This document shows positions 19,313 to 29,234 of a stretch of 64,000 nt of DNA, piece by piece. Under the pieces are notes generated by a model that was not told the origin of the DNA, made no database searches, and saw only the letters and a list, made by a program, of their open reading frames with translations. The stretch's first letter is position 1, and the number at the start of each line of letters is the position of its first letter. The DNA is from Acanthosepion esculentum (Eukaryota; Mollusca; Cephalopoda; Sepiida; Sepiidae). The translations under genes were made by a program, and so were the position numbers. The DNA lies in NCBI GenBank assembly GCA_964036315.1, contig OZ038485.1, forward strand, positions 97,527,860-97,591,859, read 5' to 3'.

Positions 19313-21646
19313 TACAAGCCTGTTCTTTTCTTCTTAGTCGATTGTAATAGTAACAACAGCATTACCCAGATAATCGATTTCCCCACGCGTTTTTCCTACA
19401 ATCGTGACAGTAAGCCCTCACTACTCGACCTGTGTTTTACCTCCATCCCTGAGTCTTGTAGTGCCACGCAGCTCTGGCCTATCGGTAACTCCGATCATGC
19501 TGTCGTGTCTGTTAGTATCTCCTTCAGCCCCACCCCCTGCAAAGAACCTCCTACCACCAGAACCACTTTCTGCTACCAACGGGCTGACTGGGACTCGTTT
19601 CGGGACTTCCTCCGCGATGTCCCCTGGGATGCTGTATTTAAGCTCCCCACTCATGAGTGTGCTTCTGAGTTCTCTTCCTGGATCAAAGCCGGTATCGAAG
19701 CTTTCATCCCCTCCAGGAAATTCAAGGTCAAACCGCGATCCTCCCCCTGGTTCATAGCTGCTTGCTCAGCCGCCATTGCCCATAGGAACCACTTCTTCCA
19801 CCGTTTTCGTAGTGACATGTCCGACTCCAACAGACGTCTATTTACCTCTGCACGCAATGAGTGTAAGCGTACCCTCGACAATGCCAAGGCACTATTTGCA
19901 GCTCGGATGAAGGAACGTATTGAATCCCGCAAATTTGGCTCCAAGGACTATTGGCGCCTCTGCAAGAGCGTTCTGAATAGTAACAAACCCTCCATTCCTC
20001 CACTGTTCAATCAGTTTGAGGTCCTGACCACCTCTGCCGTCAAGGCCGAATGCTTCGCTCGAAAGTTTTCTTCCAATTCTATGCTTGACTCCTCTGGGGT
20101 ACCCTTGCCCGACTTCCCTCCCAGAACTGAGGCCCTACTGGACGGCTTGCACATAACCCCGTCGTCGGTACTGGGCATTATTTCTAACTTAGATCTCCAC
20201 AAGGCTACCGGCGGCGACGGAATACCAGCCGTTGTCCTGAAGAAATGCGCACCTGAACTGTCACCTGCCCTCTCTAAATTGTACAACCGCTGCCTCAAGG
20301 ACTCCTGTTTTCCTGACTGCTGGAAGCCCTCTACCATTGTTCCTGTCTTTAAGAACTCTGGCGACCCCTCCAACCCTTCTAATTACCGTCCTATCAGTCT
20401 CTTTCCCCTCTTCGGCAAAGTCTTCGAGGCCATTATCAACACCAAAGTGATTACTCACCTGATATCCCACGATCTGCTCTCAGACAAGCAGTATGGTTTC
20501 CGCTTTGCCCGGTCTACTGCCGATGTACTTACGGCCATCACTGAATTTGTCTTCCAAGCTATCCATAGTAACGGCGAAGCCCGTGCCGTGGCCCTTGACA
20601 TCTCCAAAGCATTCGATAGGGTTTGGCATGCCGGCCTCCTTCGCAAGCTCCGGGGTTATGGTATCACAGGTCGATTGTTTGACCTAATTCAATCGTTCCT
20701 ATCAAACCGGGATTTGAAGGTTGTTCTCAGTGGATTCTTCTCCAACTCCTATCCCACTACCGCTGGTGTTCCTCAAGTCTCCATCCTTGGCCCTACTCTG
20801 TTCCTCATATTTATAAACGACCTTCCTGACGCCATAGACTCCCAAGTCGGTATCTACGCTGACGACACTACTATTTACTCCTGCCTCAAGCACAAATCTA
20901 CTGAGGCGGACAAAATTAACCTGGCAGCTCAAATTGAAAAGGACCTCCAATCGGTTGTGGACTGGGGAAAGAAATGGATGGTCAACTTTAACGCCTCTAA
21001 AACAAAACTGCTCTCCATTAACCACCACAAGGACCCATCCCTGCATCCCATCAGAATGTCTGAGGATCAACTTCTCGAGAGCTCCTCTCTGCGGCTGCTC
21101 GGTCTCACGCTGTCCGCTGATCTGAGATGGAACAAATACATCGAGTCAATTGCATCATCCACCGCAAGAAAAGTTGGTTCCCTGTGCCGAGCCAGGAAAT
21201 TCTTCTCCCCGGAATCGATCCTCCAAGTCTATAAATCGACCATTCGACTTTGCATGGAGTATTGCTGCCATTTATGGTCTGGGGCCCCTGCGTGTTGGAT
21301 ATGCAATGTGATTGGCCCAGATCTGTCATCTCGTCTGCAGTCGCTCTCTCACAGACGCGATGTTGCATCGCTCTGCCTTTTCTACAAGTACTTCCACGGT
21401 AATTGCTCCGAGGAGTTGCTTTCGCTTGTCCCTAAGCCTCGTGAATTTAAGCGTCCTACGAGGCTGGCATCCTGTTCCCACCCCTTCACCGTTGAAACTG
21501 TTAGATGTAGACGTCTTTTCTACTCCAATAGCTTCATGTCTCGCACATCTCGCCTATGGAACTCCCTTCCCTATTACTGTTTCCCTGACAAATACAATCT
21601 CCAACGGTTTAAGTGTAGCGTCAATCGTCATCTCCAATTGCCTTGA
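19313..21646 (+). CDS. jockey-group LINE ORF2: endonuclease (C-terminal part) and reverse transcriptase
   Basis: The frame is open from 19313 to TGA at 21644-21646. The first ATG is at 19505, but homology begins upstream: SITQIIDFPTRFSY, LLDLCFTS and GNSDHAVVSV (19490-19498 encodes S-D-H) are the C-terminal motifs of an apurinic-type endonuclease, so the real start is lost by 5' truncation. RT motifs follow: KATGGDGIP, NYRPISLFPLFGKVFE, LDISKAFDRVWH, TTAGVPQVSILGP, IYADDTTIY (20852-20875) and NFNASKTKLLSIN. The thumb region ends near LQLP. Compared with the copy at 36.5 kb it lacks ten codons between SGAP and ICNVIG. It makes first-strand DNA at a nicked target in other families of this group; this copy is truncated and slightly deleted. 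Confidence 0.85.
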   Translation, partial: YKPVLFFLVDCNSNNSITQIIDFPTRFSYNRDSKPSLLDLCFTSIPESCSATQLWPIGNSDHAVVSVSISFSPTPCKEPPTTRTTFCYQRADWDSFRDFLRDVPWDAVFKLPTHECASEFSSWIKAGIEAFIPSRKFKVKPRSSPWFIAACSAAIAHRNHFFHRFRSDMSDSNRRLFTSARNECKRTLDNAKALFAARMKERIESRKFGSKDYWRLCKSVLNSNKPSIPPLFNQFEVLTTSAVKAECFARKFSSNSMLDSSGVPLPDFPPRTEALLDGLHITPSSVLGIISNLDLHKATGGDGIPAVVLKKCAPELSPALSKLYNRCLKDSCFPDCWKPSTIVPVFKNSGDPSNPSNYRPISLFPLFGKVFEAIINTKVITHLISHDLLSDKQYGFRFARSTADVLTAITEFVFQAIHSNGEARAVALDISKAFDRVWHAGLLRKLRGYGITGRLFDLIQSFLSNRDLKVVLSGFFSNSYPTTAGVPQVSILGPTLFLIFINDLPDAIDSQVGIYADDTTIYSCLKHKSTEADKINLAAQIEKDLQSVVDWGKKWMVNFNASKTKLLSINHHKDPSLHPIRMSEDQLLESSSLRLLGLTLSADLRWNKYIESIASSTARKVGSLCRARKFFSPESILQVYKSTIRLCMEYCCHLWSGAPACWICNVIGPDLSSRLQSLSHRRDVASLCLFYKYFHGNCSEELLSLVPKPREFKRPTRLASCSHPFTVETVRCRRLFYSNSFMSRTSRLWNSLPYYCFPDKYNLQRFKCSVNRHLQLP

Positions 21647-21876
21647 TCTATCCACTTCCCTTCTCCACTTCCTGACATCTTTCATTCCTATCTGCTCTCG
21701 CTCTATATCTTCCGCAACCCCCCTGCCTTGATCGACCCTCCGTCCTTCTCTTTCTCCACATCCCTTCCTTTACCACTCCTATCTGCTCTTCCTCCAACCC
21801 TTCTGTAACCCCATGCGTGATAGTGGCCACCGGCCTTGCTTGGGGTGATACGCTTAAAAAAAAAAAAAAAAAAAAA
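19313..21876 (+). mobile_element. jockey-group LINE, 5'-truncated, with poly(A) tail
   Basis: The ORF is followed by a C/T-rich 3' UTR (21647-21850) whose end, GCTTGGGGTGATACGCTT, adjoins about 22 A at 21855-21876. The same 3' UTR in antisense occurs at 36461 and 48420. No target duplication was identified by eye. Confidence 0.85.
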
Positions 21877-22109
21877 TCGATGATAATAAGTAAACACACT
21901 TCGTGTTACCATAACAAATTCAATATTAAGTAGGGAAGATCAGGTTGTCGATACATTGTTTTTATTTCTTTTACTTCGTGTGAGCTATTTTCGGATATTT
22001 TTTTACGTTTAATAATTCTAAATTCAAAATACCAAAATCCTAACTTATTTATTCAGACATGATAACCAGCGCAATTGCGAAACGGTTCAAATATGGTCGT
22101 CGTTTTGCC
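21877..22109. other. Unassigned AT-rich spacer
   Basis: Nothing recognised. Confidence 0.3.
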
Positions 22110-22800
22110 CGGCACGTGTAAATCTAGCTTTCTTCTTTTTCTTCTTCTATGTAGCTACATGACATAAGCGATCATAGCTCTACCCAACTTCCTACCCCTT
22201 GTGTCTCTTAGCAGTTTTTATCACTCCAACTCCAATACGCCTCCCCCCCCCCACCGCTTTCCATTCACATAAGCTCGTCAGGTAAGTAGCTCGCTGTCTT
22301 CACCTATATTCCCTTGCTTTCGTGGGAGTTAAGTTTACCAAGCCTTTCTTCCATCATTACATGCCCAAAGAATTTCAGCTGTCTTCTTTTTTTTTATTCT
22401 GAGTAGAAGTGTTCGTTCTGTTGCCATTTTCTTTTTTAAACTTCCTCGCTACGTTCATAGAATTTTCTTCGATTTCCGAAAGACATCTTCCGCTATTGCC
22501 AAGCACCTTTGAATTTCTCTGTAACACTTTTTGTCGTCTATTACTGCCCGACCCAGAGAGTTCAGTTACCGCACCCACTTGAATTTGACCTAACTCGCAT
22601 TTTCATTGCCTCTTTTGAATTCTGTCTTCTTGGATTTAAACTTTTCTTTCTTCTTGCTCCTCTCGTCTTGTTCAATAGTTCGTTCAGTTTAACTTCTGAA
22701 TACGTAATCAACTCAGTATCGGCTGCGTACATTATGTTGTTACGGTCATATCCGTTGATAATAGAGCCTGATATGTTTTCTTCTCTTTTTTAATAATGAT
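22110..22800 (-). pseudogene. GAA-tailed-family LINE, RT fragment and 3' end, antisense
   Basis: Minus strand: NNIMYAADTELITYSEVKLN (RT catalytic box with YAAD instead of YADD), NELLNKTREE, IQVGAVTELSGSGSNRR, and the tail clause NRTNTSTQNKKK (the LLLRIRK tail in a shifted frame), then ATGATCGCTTATGTCATGTAG with AAGAAG. Multiple stops. Confidence 0.7.
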
Positions 22801-22904
22801 CTTCATCCTGTACAAGGCTCAAGTGTCAATCCAGGTAGGGGGCTACAGAGTCCGACAGCTTATAGGGAGTTCTCTGAGAATCATCACACTATACAGGTTA
22901 ATTA

Positions 22905-23540
22905 AATTAAGTAAATAAAAGTTTTAATAGTCTTGCCTAATAAATTCTAACCGTGATATCCCGGGTTATATAAGCAAACAAACTACATCCGGGATAGGTA
23001 ATTATTAACATAACTTAAAATTTTCATAAACTGTATAATCAATCCTGCCGTTGATATCAAAGGTTATAGAAGTTATATAAGTGTTAAGATGTTGATTTGG
23101 GGTGTGTAGAGACAAACGCCAAATAACACGTAACAATAAAAAGGGTTTTAATAGGTTGGTAAAAAGGTACAGAAATCGCCTGAGTAGTCAATAACTAGCT
23201 CAGCCAAGAACTTCTCTGTCTCCCTGTCTCTCTCATGTCAACTGACATGCCACTATTTAAAGTCTTTGTTCACAGACGCAGACAAGTTCATCTTCAAGAG
23301 GGGTGGTCGGTTTCCGACACAACAATAAGCAAACAAACTACAACCAGGACAGGTAATTATTAACTTAAATGAAGGTTTTGATAGACTTGCTTAATAAATC
23401 CTACCCGTGATATCTCGGATTATGTAAGTAAACAATCTACAACTACGATATGTAATTATCGGCGTAAATGGAAGGTTGCTACACATATTTAATGAATCCT
23501 GTCCGTGATATCACGGATTATATAAGCAAGAATACTAGAA
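22905..23540 (+). repeat. ~110-bp minisatellite (GATATC...CAAACAAACTAC), interrupted
   Basis: Units share CCTGCCGTGATATC-like sequence, GGATTATATAAGCAAACAAACTAC, AGGATAGGTAATTATT and GTTTTGATAGACTTGC. At least four units occur between 22905 and 23540, with a solo LTR inserted in the second. Confidence 0.75.
23082..23324. mobile_element. Solo LTR (243 bp) with 5-bp target duplication
   Basis: It begins TGTTAAG and ends GACACAACA (TGTT...AACA), flanked by ATAAG at 23077-23081 and 23325-23329. Inside are AATAAAAAGG and a TATA-like CTATTTAAAG at about 23250. The host minisatellite reads continuously across the empty site (TTATATAAG then CAAACAAACTAC). A 5-bp duplication and TG...CA ends fit Ty3/gypsy-type integration. 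Confidence 0.75.
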
Positions 23541-23682
23541 CCAGAATATGTATTCATTGGCGTAAATAACCAGGATATGTAATCATTGGCGTAAATAACC
23601 AGAATATGTAATCATTGACGTAAATAACCAGAATATGTAATCATTGGCGTAAATAACCAGGATATGTAATTATTACTATAAC
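23541..23682 (+). repeat. 29-bp tandem repeat, five units
   Basis: CCAG(A/G)ATATGTAATCATT with GGCGTAAATAA starts at 23541, 23570, 23599, 23628 and 23657, exactly 29 bp apart. It seems to be an amplified piece of the preceding minisatellite unit. Confidence 0.9.
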
Positions 23683-23721
23683 AGAATGTTTTGATAATAA
23701 ATAATAATAAATTGATTTAGC

Positions 23722-24005
23722 AAGACAATCTTGCTAACCATTACACCACGTCGAAGTGCCCAAATGAAAGGCCGAAAGTATAGGCTACCCAGTGAGGGTC
23801 TAACTCACTACTCAGTCGTAATTGATCAGGCGAGACAATCTTGCTAGCCATTACATCACGTCAAAGTGCCGAAATGAATTTCTTAGCTTAGATGTGATAC
23901 AAAGCCAAAAGTATGGGCCACCCAGTGAGGATCTAACTCACTACCCAGTCGTAACTGAACTGTGGAGACAATCTTGCTAAACATTTCACCACGTCGAAGT
24001 GCCCA
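23722..24005 (-). mobile_element. Tandem tRNA-like heads of SINE family C, three units
   Basis: On the minus strand GGCACTTCGACGTGGTGTAA / ATGGTTAGCAAGATTGTCTC begins three times (near 24003, 23873 and 23761), 112-130 bp apart. Units one and two have a B-box-like GTGAGTTAGATCCTCACTGG, and the sequence continues CATACTTTTGGCTTTGTATC as in the 17.0-kb SINE. The C in GTTCGA is replaced by A in the B-boxes, which would weaken transcription. Confidence 0.75.
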
Positions 24006-24109
24006 AACGCTTCTCTATATGGCGTGCGTGTGGGTTGAGAATATATATTTTTTTTTACGTTAAAAGTAAAATGAGATGTACATTTGTCATCCGAAGCGCT
24101 TTTCAAAAT

Positions 24110-24310
24110 TTATTAAAAGCTGCAAAAGGCGGGAAAATTGTGGGGAGCCATGAACGCCAAAGAGAAGAAGAAGAAGAAGAAGAAGAAGAAGAAGAAGAAG
24201 AAGAAGAAGAAGAAGAAGAAGAATGCATGGCAATTCACAGATAATAAAAGAGAATGAAACTGTGGAGAGGCATGATCGTCTACTCTCTGAAGAGACATGG
24301 TATTAATGAA
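24110..24310 (+). repeat. LINE 3' tails with (GAA)n
   Basis: TGTGGGGAGCCATGAACGCC followed by (GAA)n at 24163-24222, then a second CTGTGGAGAGGCATGATCG with CTGAAGAG. Both resemble the GTGGAGAGCCATGGCC tail of the LINE at 18190. Confidence 0.6.
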
Positions 24311-24635
24311 TACACCTTTTCGCATGTATAAACTTAGGCTGGAACAGGTTCATGTAAAGGATTTTTTGTTGTTGCTTCTCCTTCTTTCTTCATTTTTTAA
24401 TCATTTCAGTCCAAGGAAGGCCATAAAGCCACTAAGATGCAAGAATTAACAGAATTAAGAAAGTAGTAAAGTCTTGATCTTGCTATTAATAATAAATTAG
24501 GAATATTAATTCGTTGTGTTTTATAAGAAAACATAACGCTACTTTCTCCGTATTTATATACAACACATTGTGTAAATTGCTCTCTCGAGTATTTTATAAC
24601 ACATCTATTTATCATCCCTCAGTCACGTCTCTGTC
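24311..24635. other. Unassigned DNA
   Basis: No gene or repeat recognised. Confidence 0.3.
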
Positions 24636-24898
24636 TTTGGGCAGAGTACGATCAGGGGCGGCTCCGTCAAAGGACAGAGTCGCAACTGAGGAAAATTATA
24701 CTAAGAGGTGCTGGCCATGGGGAACTGCCCGAGACCATGCCCTCTCATTACACATTGCACGCACCGAGACCAGCGCAACTACCGGTTGCTGGGGCTCGGG
24801 GAATTTTTGTTCCTAGCCCGGGTGTACGCGCTCGGGCTCCCCACATTAAACCGCCCTTGTGTCACAACCTGACCTCGTGGGGGTAGTAAATACAAATA
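24636..24898 (+). mobile_element. SINE family C, body and 3' end
   Basis: GTCTTTGGGCAGAG, ACTAAGAGGTGCTGGCCATGG and CGCTCGGGCTCCCCACATTAA, then TTGTGTCACAACCTGACCTC. It is aligned by eye with 49790-50090 and, over the last 60 bp, with 17245-17325. The tRNA head is missing. Confidence 0.65.
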
Positions 24899-24905
24899 TA
24901 CAACA

Positions 24906-25262
24906 GACTGATTTGTTTTTACGGCTTATCAACCCTCTGCATGCTATTTAAAGCCAGAAAATATTTTTAGATGGTAAGAATTTCTTTTTGGAGATAATAA
25001 TTATTTAATGAGTCAAGTCCTAGTAATTAACCCATAGCTGGGGGAGAAGAGGTGGATTCATATCTTTCCCAAGATTATTTGCGCGTAAGTGTATATAACG
25101 AATCCAACTGGAATTGAAATTCGGCTCTCCGATTCCCAATTCCGAGCCATTATCCATTACACCACCCTCACACCCAAGCTTACAGCACCTGGTATTCCCA
25201 AGCGGTCACCCATCTTGGTACTGACCAGGCTCAACGTTGTTTAACTTCGGTGATTGTGAGAG
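24906..25262 (-). mobile_element. SINE family A: 5S-tRNA chimera, best-preserved copy
   Basis: Minus strand from 25262: ACCGAAGTTAAACAACGTTG, AGCCTGGTCAGTACCAAG, ATGGGTGACCGCTTGGGAAT, ACCAGGTGCTGTAAGCTTGG (5S rRNA 3' part with A-box and C-box), directly joined to GTGTGAGGGTGGTGTAATGG (tRNA A-box), a weaker B-box (GAATTTCAATTCC), GTTATATACACTTACGCGC, CCCAGCTATGGGTTAATTAC and a tail with CTGGCTTTAAATAGCATGC, GTTGATAAGCCGTAAAAAC. No insertion interrupts the 5S-tRNA junction here. Confidence 0.85.
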
Positions 25263-25560
25263 AACCGGTTGATCACCTATTAGGACTCAAGTACATTCCA
25301 GACTTCAACTGCAACTCATGCATACCGGGTGTAACAGCAAAATTGTCCAAATCGTGTAACTGCAAAATTGTCCATTTGTTACACTCAGCTTTGAACCGTT
25401 TTATCTTAGAAAAGATAAAAGATATCTTACTGGAATTCTCCATTTACCATTTTCTATTTACCCGCCTGAATGTTCTGATTTGCAAAGTTCAAATTACTGC
25501 TTATAAACACACATCTTCAACAATTTTCCTCAATATATCATTTCTACTCCGAAACGTAAA

Positions 25561-25740
25561 GTTCTCTGTGGCTGAATGGTTAACAGCACACAGGCCAAAT
25601 GACGGTTTCCATATGGTATACAGGTTTCAATTCCTGTCAGAGAACATGTATTTTCTACGAAATTTCTCAAACATTCAGGCTGGTAAATGTAATTAATACG
25701 TGTTTTAATTAAAAACAGAGCACTTACTTAAATAAATTGT
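25561..25740 (+). mobile_element. SINE family D: tRNA-like head and body
   Basis: 25561-25645 can fold as a tRNA: acceptor strands GTTCTCT and AGAGAAC pair fully, the T-arm is ACAGG-TTTCAAT-CCTGT, and the D-arm region is TGGCTGAATGGTTAACAGCA. Position 33 is not U, so it is unlikely to be a working tRNA. The body (ACGAAATTTCTCAAACATTC, AGAGCACTTACTTAAAT, ATCCATAAAAAATAACG) matches the copies at 31.8, 32.4 and 59.5 kb. Confidence 0.65.
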
Positions 25741-25794
25741 ATCCATAAAAAATAACGTATAAACAGAAAATATTTGTCGGATTTAATCCATTTA

Positions 25795-25796
<2 letters not shown>

Positions 25797-25826
<30 letters not shown>
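25797..25826. repeat. (TG)n microsatellite
   Basis: Pure TG following the SINE D tail. Confidence 0.9.
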
Positions 25827-25830
<4 letters not shown>

Positions 25831-26041
25831 AATTACTTTCAGATAGAGTATACCTGTAAAGAGACAAATAAAAGAGAGTCAAGAAGAAAAAGAAGAATAG
25901 TTTTCCTCTTGTCTCTTTTTATTGATATACGTATGCATATATATTTCATTAAAAAAAATGCCCAGTGAATGCTGACCGGCCACAAGTAAAATGCATTTTC
26001 GATTTTCAGTTTGAATTGGCATGTCTCAGAGGAGAGTTACA

Positions 26042-26074
26042 TTGTTTTACTACTACTAATACTAATACTAATAC

Positions 26075-26119
<45 letters not shown>
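26042..26119. repeat. (ACT)n/(ATT)n microsatellite
   Basis: ACTAAT units pass into pure ATT. Confidence 0.9.
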
Positions 26120-26121
<2 letters not shown>

Positions 26122-26419
26122 CGAAATCAGTGCCCTTTCAATACATTTTCGGCTTAATAAATTTCTTTCTTTTTTTATTAGAAATTCATTCTTTATGTCG
26201 CAATTGTATTAGAAGTCATTTGACTAAAATTTCTTCCTTAAAAATTAGGATACGAAGCGAATGAATAGGAACTGAGTGTACGTTTCTGGTGGGTCCTAGC
26301 TGTGAAGGTCTGGAATGGTGGAATCGGGGAGTGTAGTTTTTTTATGAACATTTTCTATAGAAGTAGCAACAGAGAGTAGAGAGAGAGAGGCTTGCAGTAT
26401 TTCGTCTCTGGGAAAAGGG

Positions 26420-27060
26420 TTTGCACGGTTGGAAATAATTCATCGTCCACAAGGCCGCGTAAATGCTTTTTTTTTCTGTAAACAGAGTGTAGCGATTACT
26501 ACTATGTTTGACACGCCTACAGTTTTCTCAACTGTGATTGGTCAAATAATAAATACTATCACAGGACAATTTACTGATCGTATTCACCATACTGAATTTT
26601 TCCTACTGTTAATTCACAAACATGGTTTTGTTACAAAATCACCGATTGGATAATTTTTCATCCAATCAGATATTTTTTGTTCGCTCTCGAAATTTCTCAT
26701 GACGTTGTCCTGGGAGCCTACCCTTTTGTTATATAAACCAGGATTCGTTCCAAAAATAGACAGTAGAAGCAGAACTCAGTAGAACTCAGCAACTCACACG
26801 CGTCTACACAGACTATTCATCCTACTCACTGCACGCACGCACACAGAACTTAAATATCATTCACCATCAGTTCTATGTAACAAGCCAAGTTGCAACAGCT
26901 CTGTTAGTTATATATAATCCACAACTGAATAACTACATCTTCTTCTAAAAACATCATTCTATCTAATACAGAACTTTGAACATTCTTTCCGAAAACTTGT
27001 TTATTTACATTTAATCTTTCAGCTAACAGATAAAGGGAAACAACTTCTCCTATCTTATTC
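26420..27060 (+). promoter_or_regulatory. LTR-like promoter region 1
   Basis: CCAATCAGAT (26662) is followed 55 bp on by GGAGCCTA and then GTTATATAAACCAGGATT (TATA box, 26729-26745). The same ordered set occurs at 35576-35660. The downstream sequence is C/A-rich without a frame, with repeated CAGAACTCAGTAGAACTCAG. Fits the U3-R of an LTR element, though neither end of an LTR is defined. Confidence 0.4.
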
Positions 27061-27884
27061 TTTCACACATTACAGAAAATGTTTTGTATTTGTTGAAACA
27101 AAAATCGGTTTTCCATTGTTTTTCCTTGATACAAAAATGTATAATTGTTAAATGCAGCCACATCAACCTTTTCAACACAACCAGCATTTACAAGAGTATT
27201 GAACTCTCCCAGCCCAGATATTACTGCAAAAGCAAAAGAAAAACTGTATTTTTTTTGTTTGATCACTTGCAATAATTATTAAATTAATTAATCAATAAAA
27301 TGGATTATGAAACTGACTTTCGTATAATTACCAAGTAAAAAAAAAAAAAAAGTTTGATTTATTTTGAAAGAATTTATAAGATTTTTGCTTTTTAAAAACC
27401 AAAAAACTCGAGTTTAAAAAAAAAACGGCTCTCGTTAAACGCTGGTAGTTAAAAATTATCAGAGTTATCTCCCCTAGATTAACTTTATTTTTTCCTTTTC
27501 CTAAGGATTCTTTATTAAGATCTACAAAAGACAGGAAACTGTGAAGAGCCATAATCGGCAACATCCTGAAGAATTACGCCCATTCAAGAAAAAGAAGAAG
27601 AATTTGTCTTTGAAATTGGTAGTTTTCATTACAAGTATTAACATCTCGTTTTGTGCACTTTACAAAACATTACAAATATTGGACAGTTCCTTCGTAAATT
27701 TTCTACAGCTGTTTAACTCATAATCATTATGAATTTTTACAGTTACATTATAAATCATAATGAAACTGTAAAAATCCTTTTAAAAAGGGAAGAAAATAGA
27801 CAAACTTTGTTAATTAAATTCAATAAAACTTAAATGATGCCAAAATATACGAAAGAAAGATTGTTCACGTATAATTTGTAGATA
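27061..27884. other. AT-rich DNA with a LINE-tail scrap
   Basis: At 27540-27602, CTGTGAAGAGCCATAATCGG and AAAAGAAGAAGAA resemble the GAA-tailed LINE end. A GAGTTATCTCCCCTA motif lies near 27463. Nothing else recognised. Confidence 0.4.
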
Positions 27885-28042
27885 TAATAGGTCGGTGAAA
27901 GAAATATGAGAGATAAAAAAAACATCAAAAATAATAATATTGATAATAAAACTAATAATATTTATTATTTATATTAGTTGGCCTTTTGACCAAATGGAAG
28001 CATGGTGAGAAAGATTTTACAAATCGAAATTTTCGGACACGC

Positions 28043-28154
<112 letters not shown>

Positions 28155-28349
28155 GTACGAATGTTTCATTTTCCAAACGCGGTCAGCAAATATTCGGACA
28201 ATTTCTACATAATTTGTGTCTAGAAACAAGGTAAATTGAAAGAACACAAGAAAAATTCAATAAAAACTTAAGCCCAGTATCTTGTTAATTGTTTTTAATG
28301 AAACTTGTATAAAAAGAGAGATTGCTTTCCAAATACACAATATACAGGT

Positions 28350-28628
28350 GTGTATGTGCGTGATTGTGTATGTGTGTGTTTGTGTATGTGTGTGTTTGTG
28401 TGTTTGTGTGTGTGTTTGTGTATGTGTATGTGTGTGTTTGTGTATGTGTGTGTTTGTATATGTCTATATGTGTGTTTGTGTATGCGTGTGTGTATGTGTG
28501 TGTTTGTGTATGTCTATGTGTGTGTTTGTGTATGTGTGCGTTTGTGTATGTGTGTGTTTGTGTATGTGTGCGTTTGTGTATGTGTGTGTTTGTGTGTGTG
28601 TTTGTGTATGTGTATGTTTGCGTTGTGC
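28350..28628. repeat. (TG)n/(TGTATG)n compound microsatellite
   Basis: TGTGTTTGTGTATG-type units. Frames over it (VCVCVF) are artefacts. Confidence 0.9.
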
Positions 28629-28892
28629 GTGTAGATGAAACATACAAATAAAAAAAATTCGGGAGATAAAAAAAAACAATTTGAATGATAATATTGATAA
28701 GAAGACTAATAAAATTTATTCTATATTAGTCGGCCTTCTGACCAAATAAAGTTAAATATTTTGGGACATGCCTATGTTCTTTCTCAATGAAACGAAAAAT
28801 AAAAAATAAAAGAGGAACTTGGTGGGGGTACGTATATGTTATATTACTGAAGGGGTGTAATAGTTTTGGGCTAATTGCTTTCTAGTTGTAAA

Positions 28893-28965
28893 TAGAGAGA
28901 GAGAGAGAGGGGGGGAGAGAAAGAGAGAGAGAAAGAGAGAGAGACAGAGAAAGAGAGAGAGACAG

Positions 28966-29031
<66 letters not shown>

Positions 29032-29032
29032 A
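28893..29032. repeat. (GA)n then (GATA)n microsatellite
   Basis: AGAG units with interruptions pass into about 16 GATA units. Confidence 0.9.
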
Positions 29033-29234
29033 TATAGTAGGCTGATGAAAGAACATTGAGAGATAAAAAAAAAAACTAATAATATTGTTAATAAGACTAA
29101 TATACATTATATATTAGGTGGGCTTTTGACAAAATGGAAGCATGACGAGAAAGATTTTAAAAACATGAATTTTTTAAATTGGTCTGTTTTTCGCTTGTGC
29201 TATCTTACCGGTTAGGTGTTTGACACGGTTAGGG

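Noticed and set aside
19404..19757. Overlapping plus-strand frame in the LINE
   Set aside because: Proline/serine-rich shadow of the endonuclease/RT frame, which carries the conserved motifs.
28282..28679. Several 70-120-codon frames on both strands
   Set aside because: All derive from the (TG)n/(TATG)n microsatellite.
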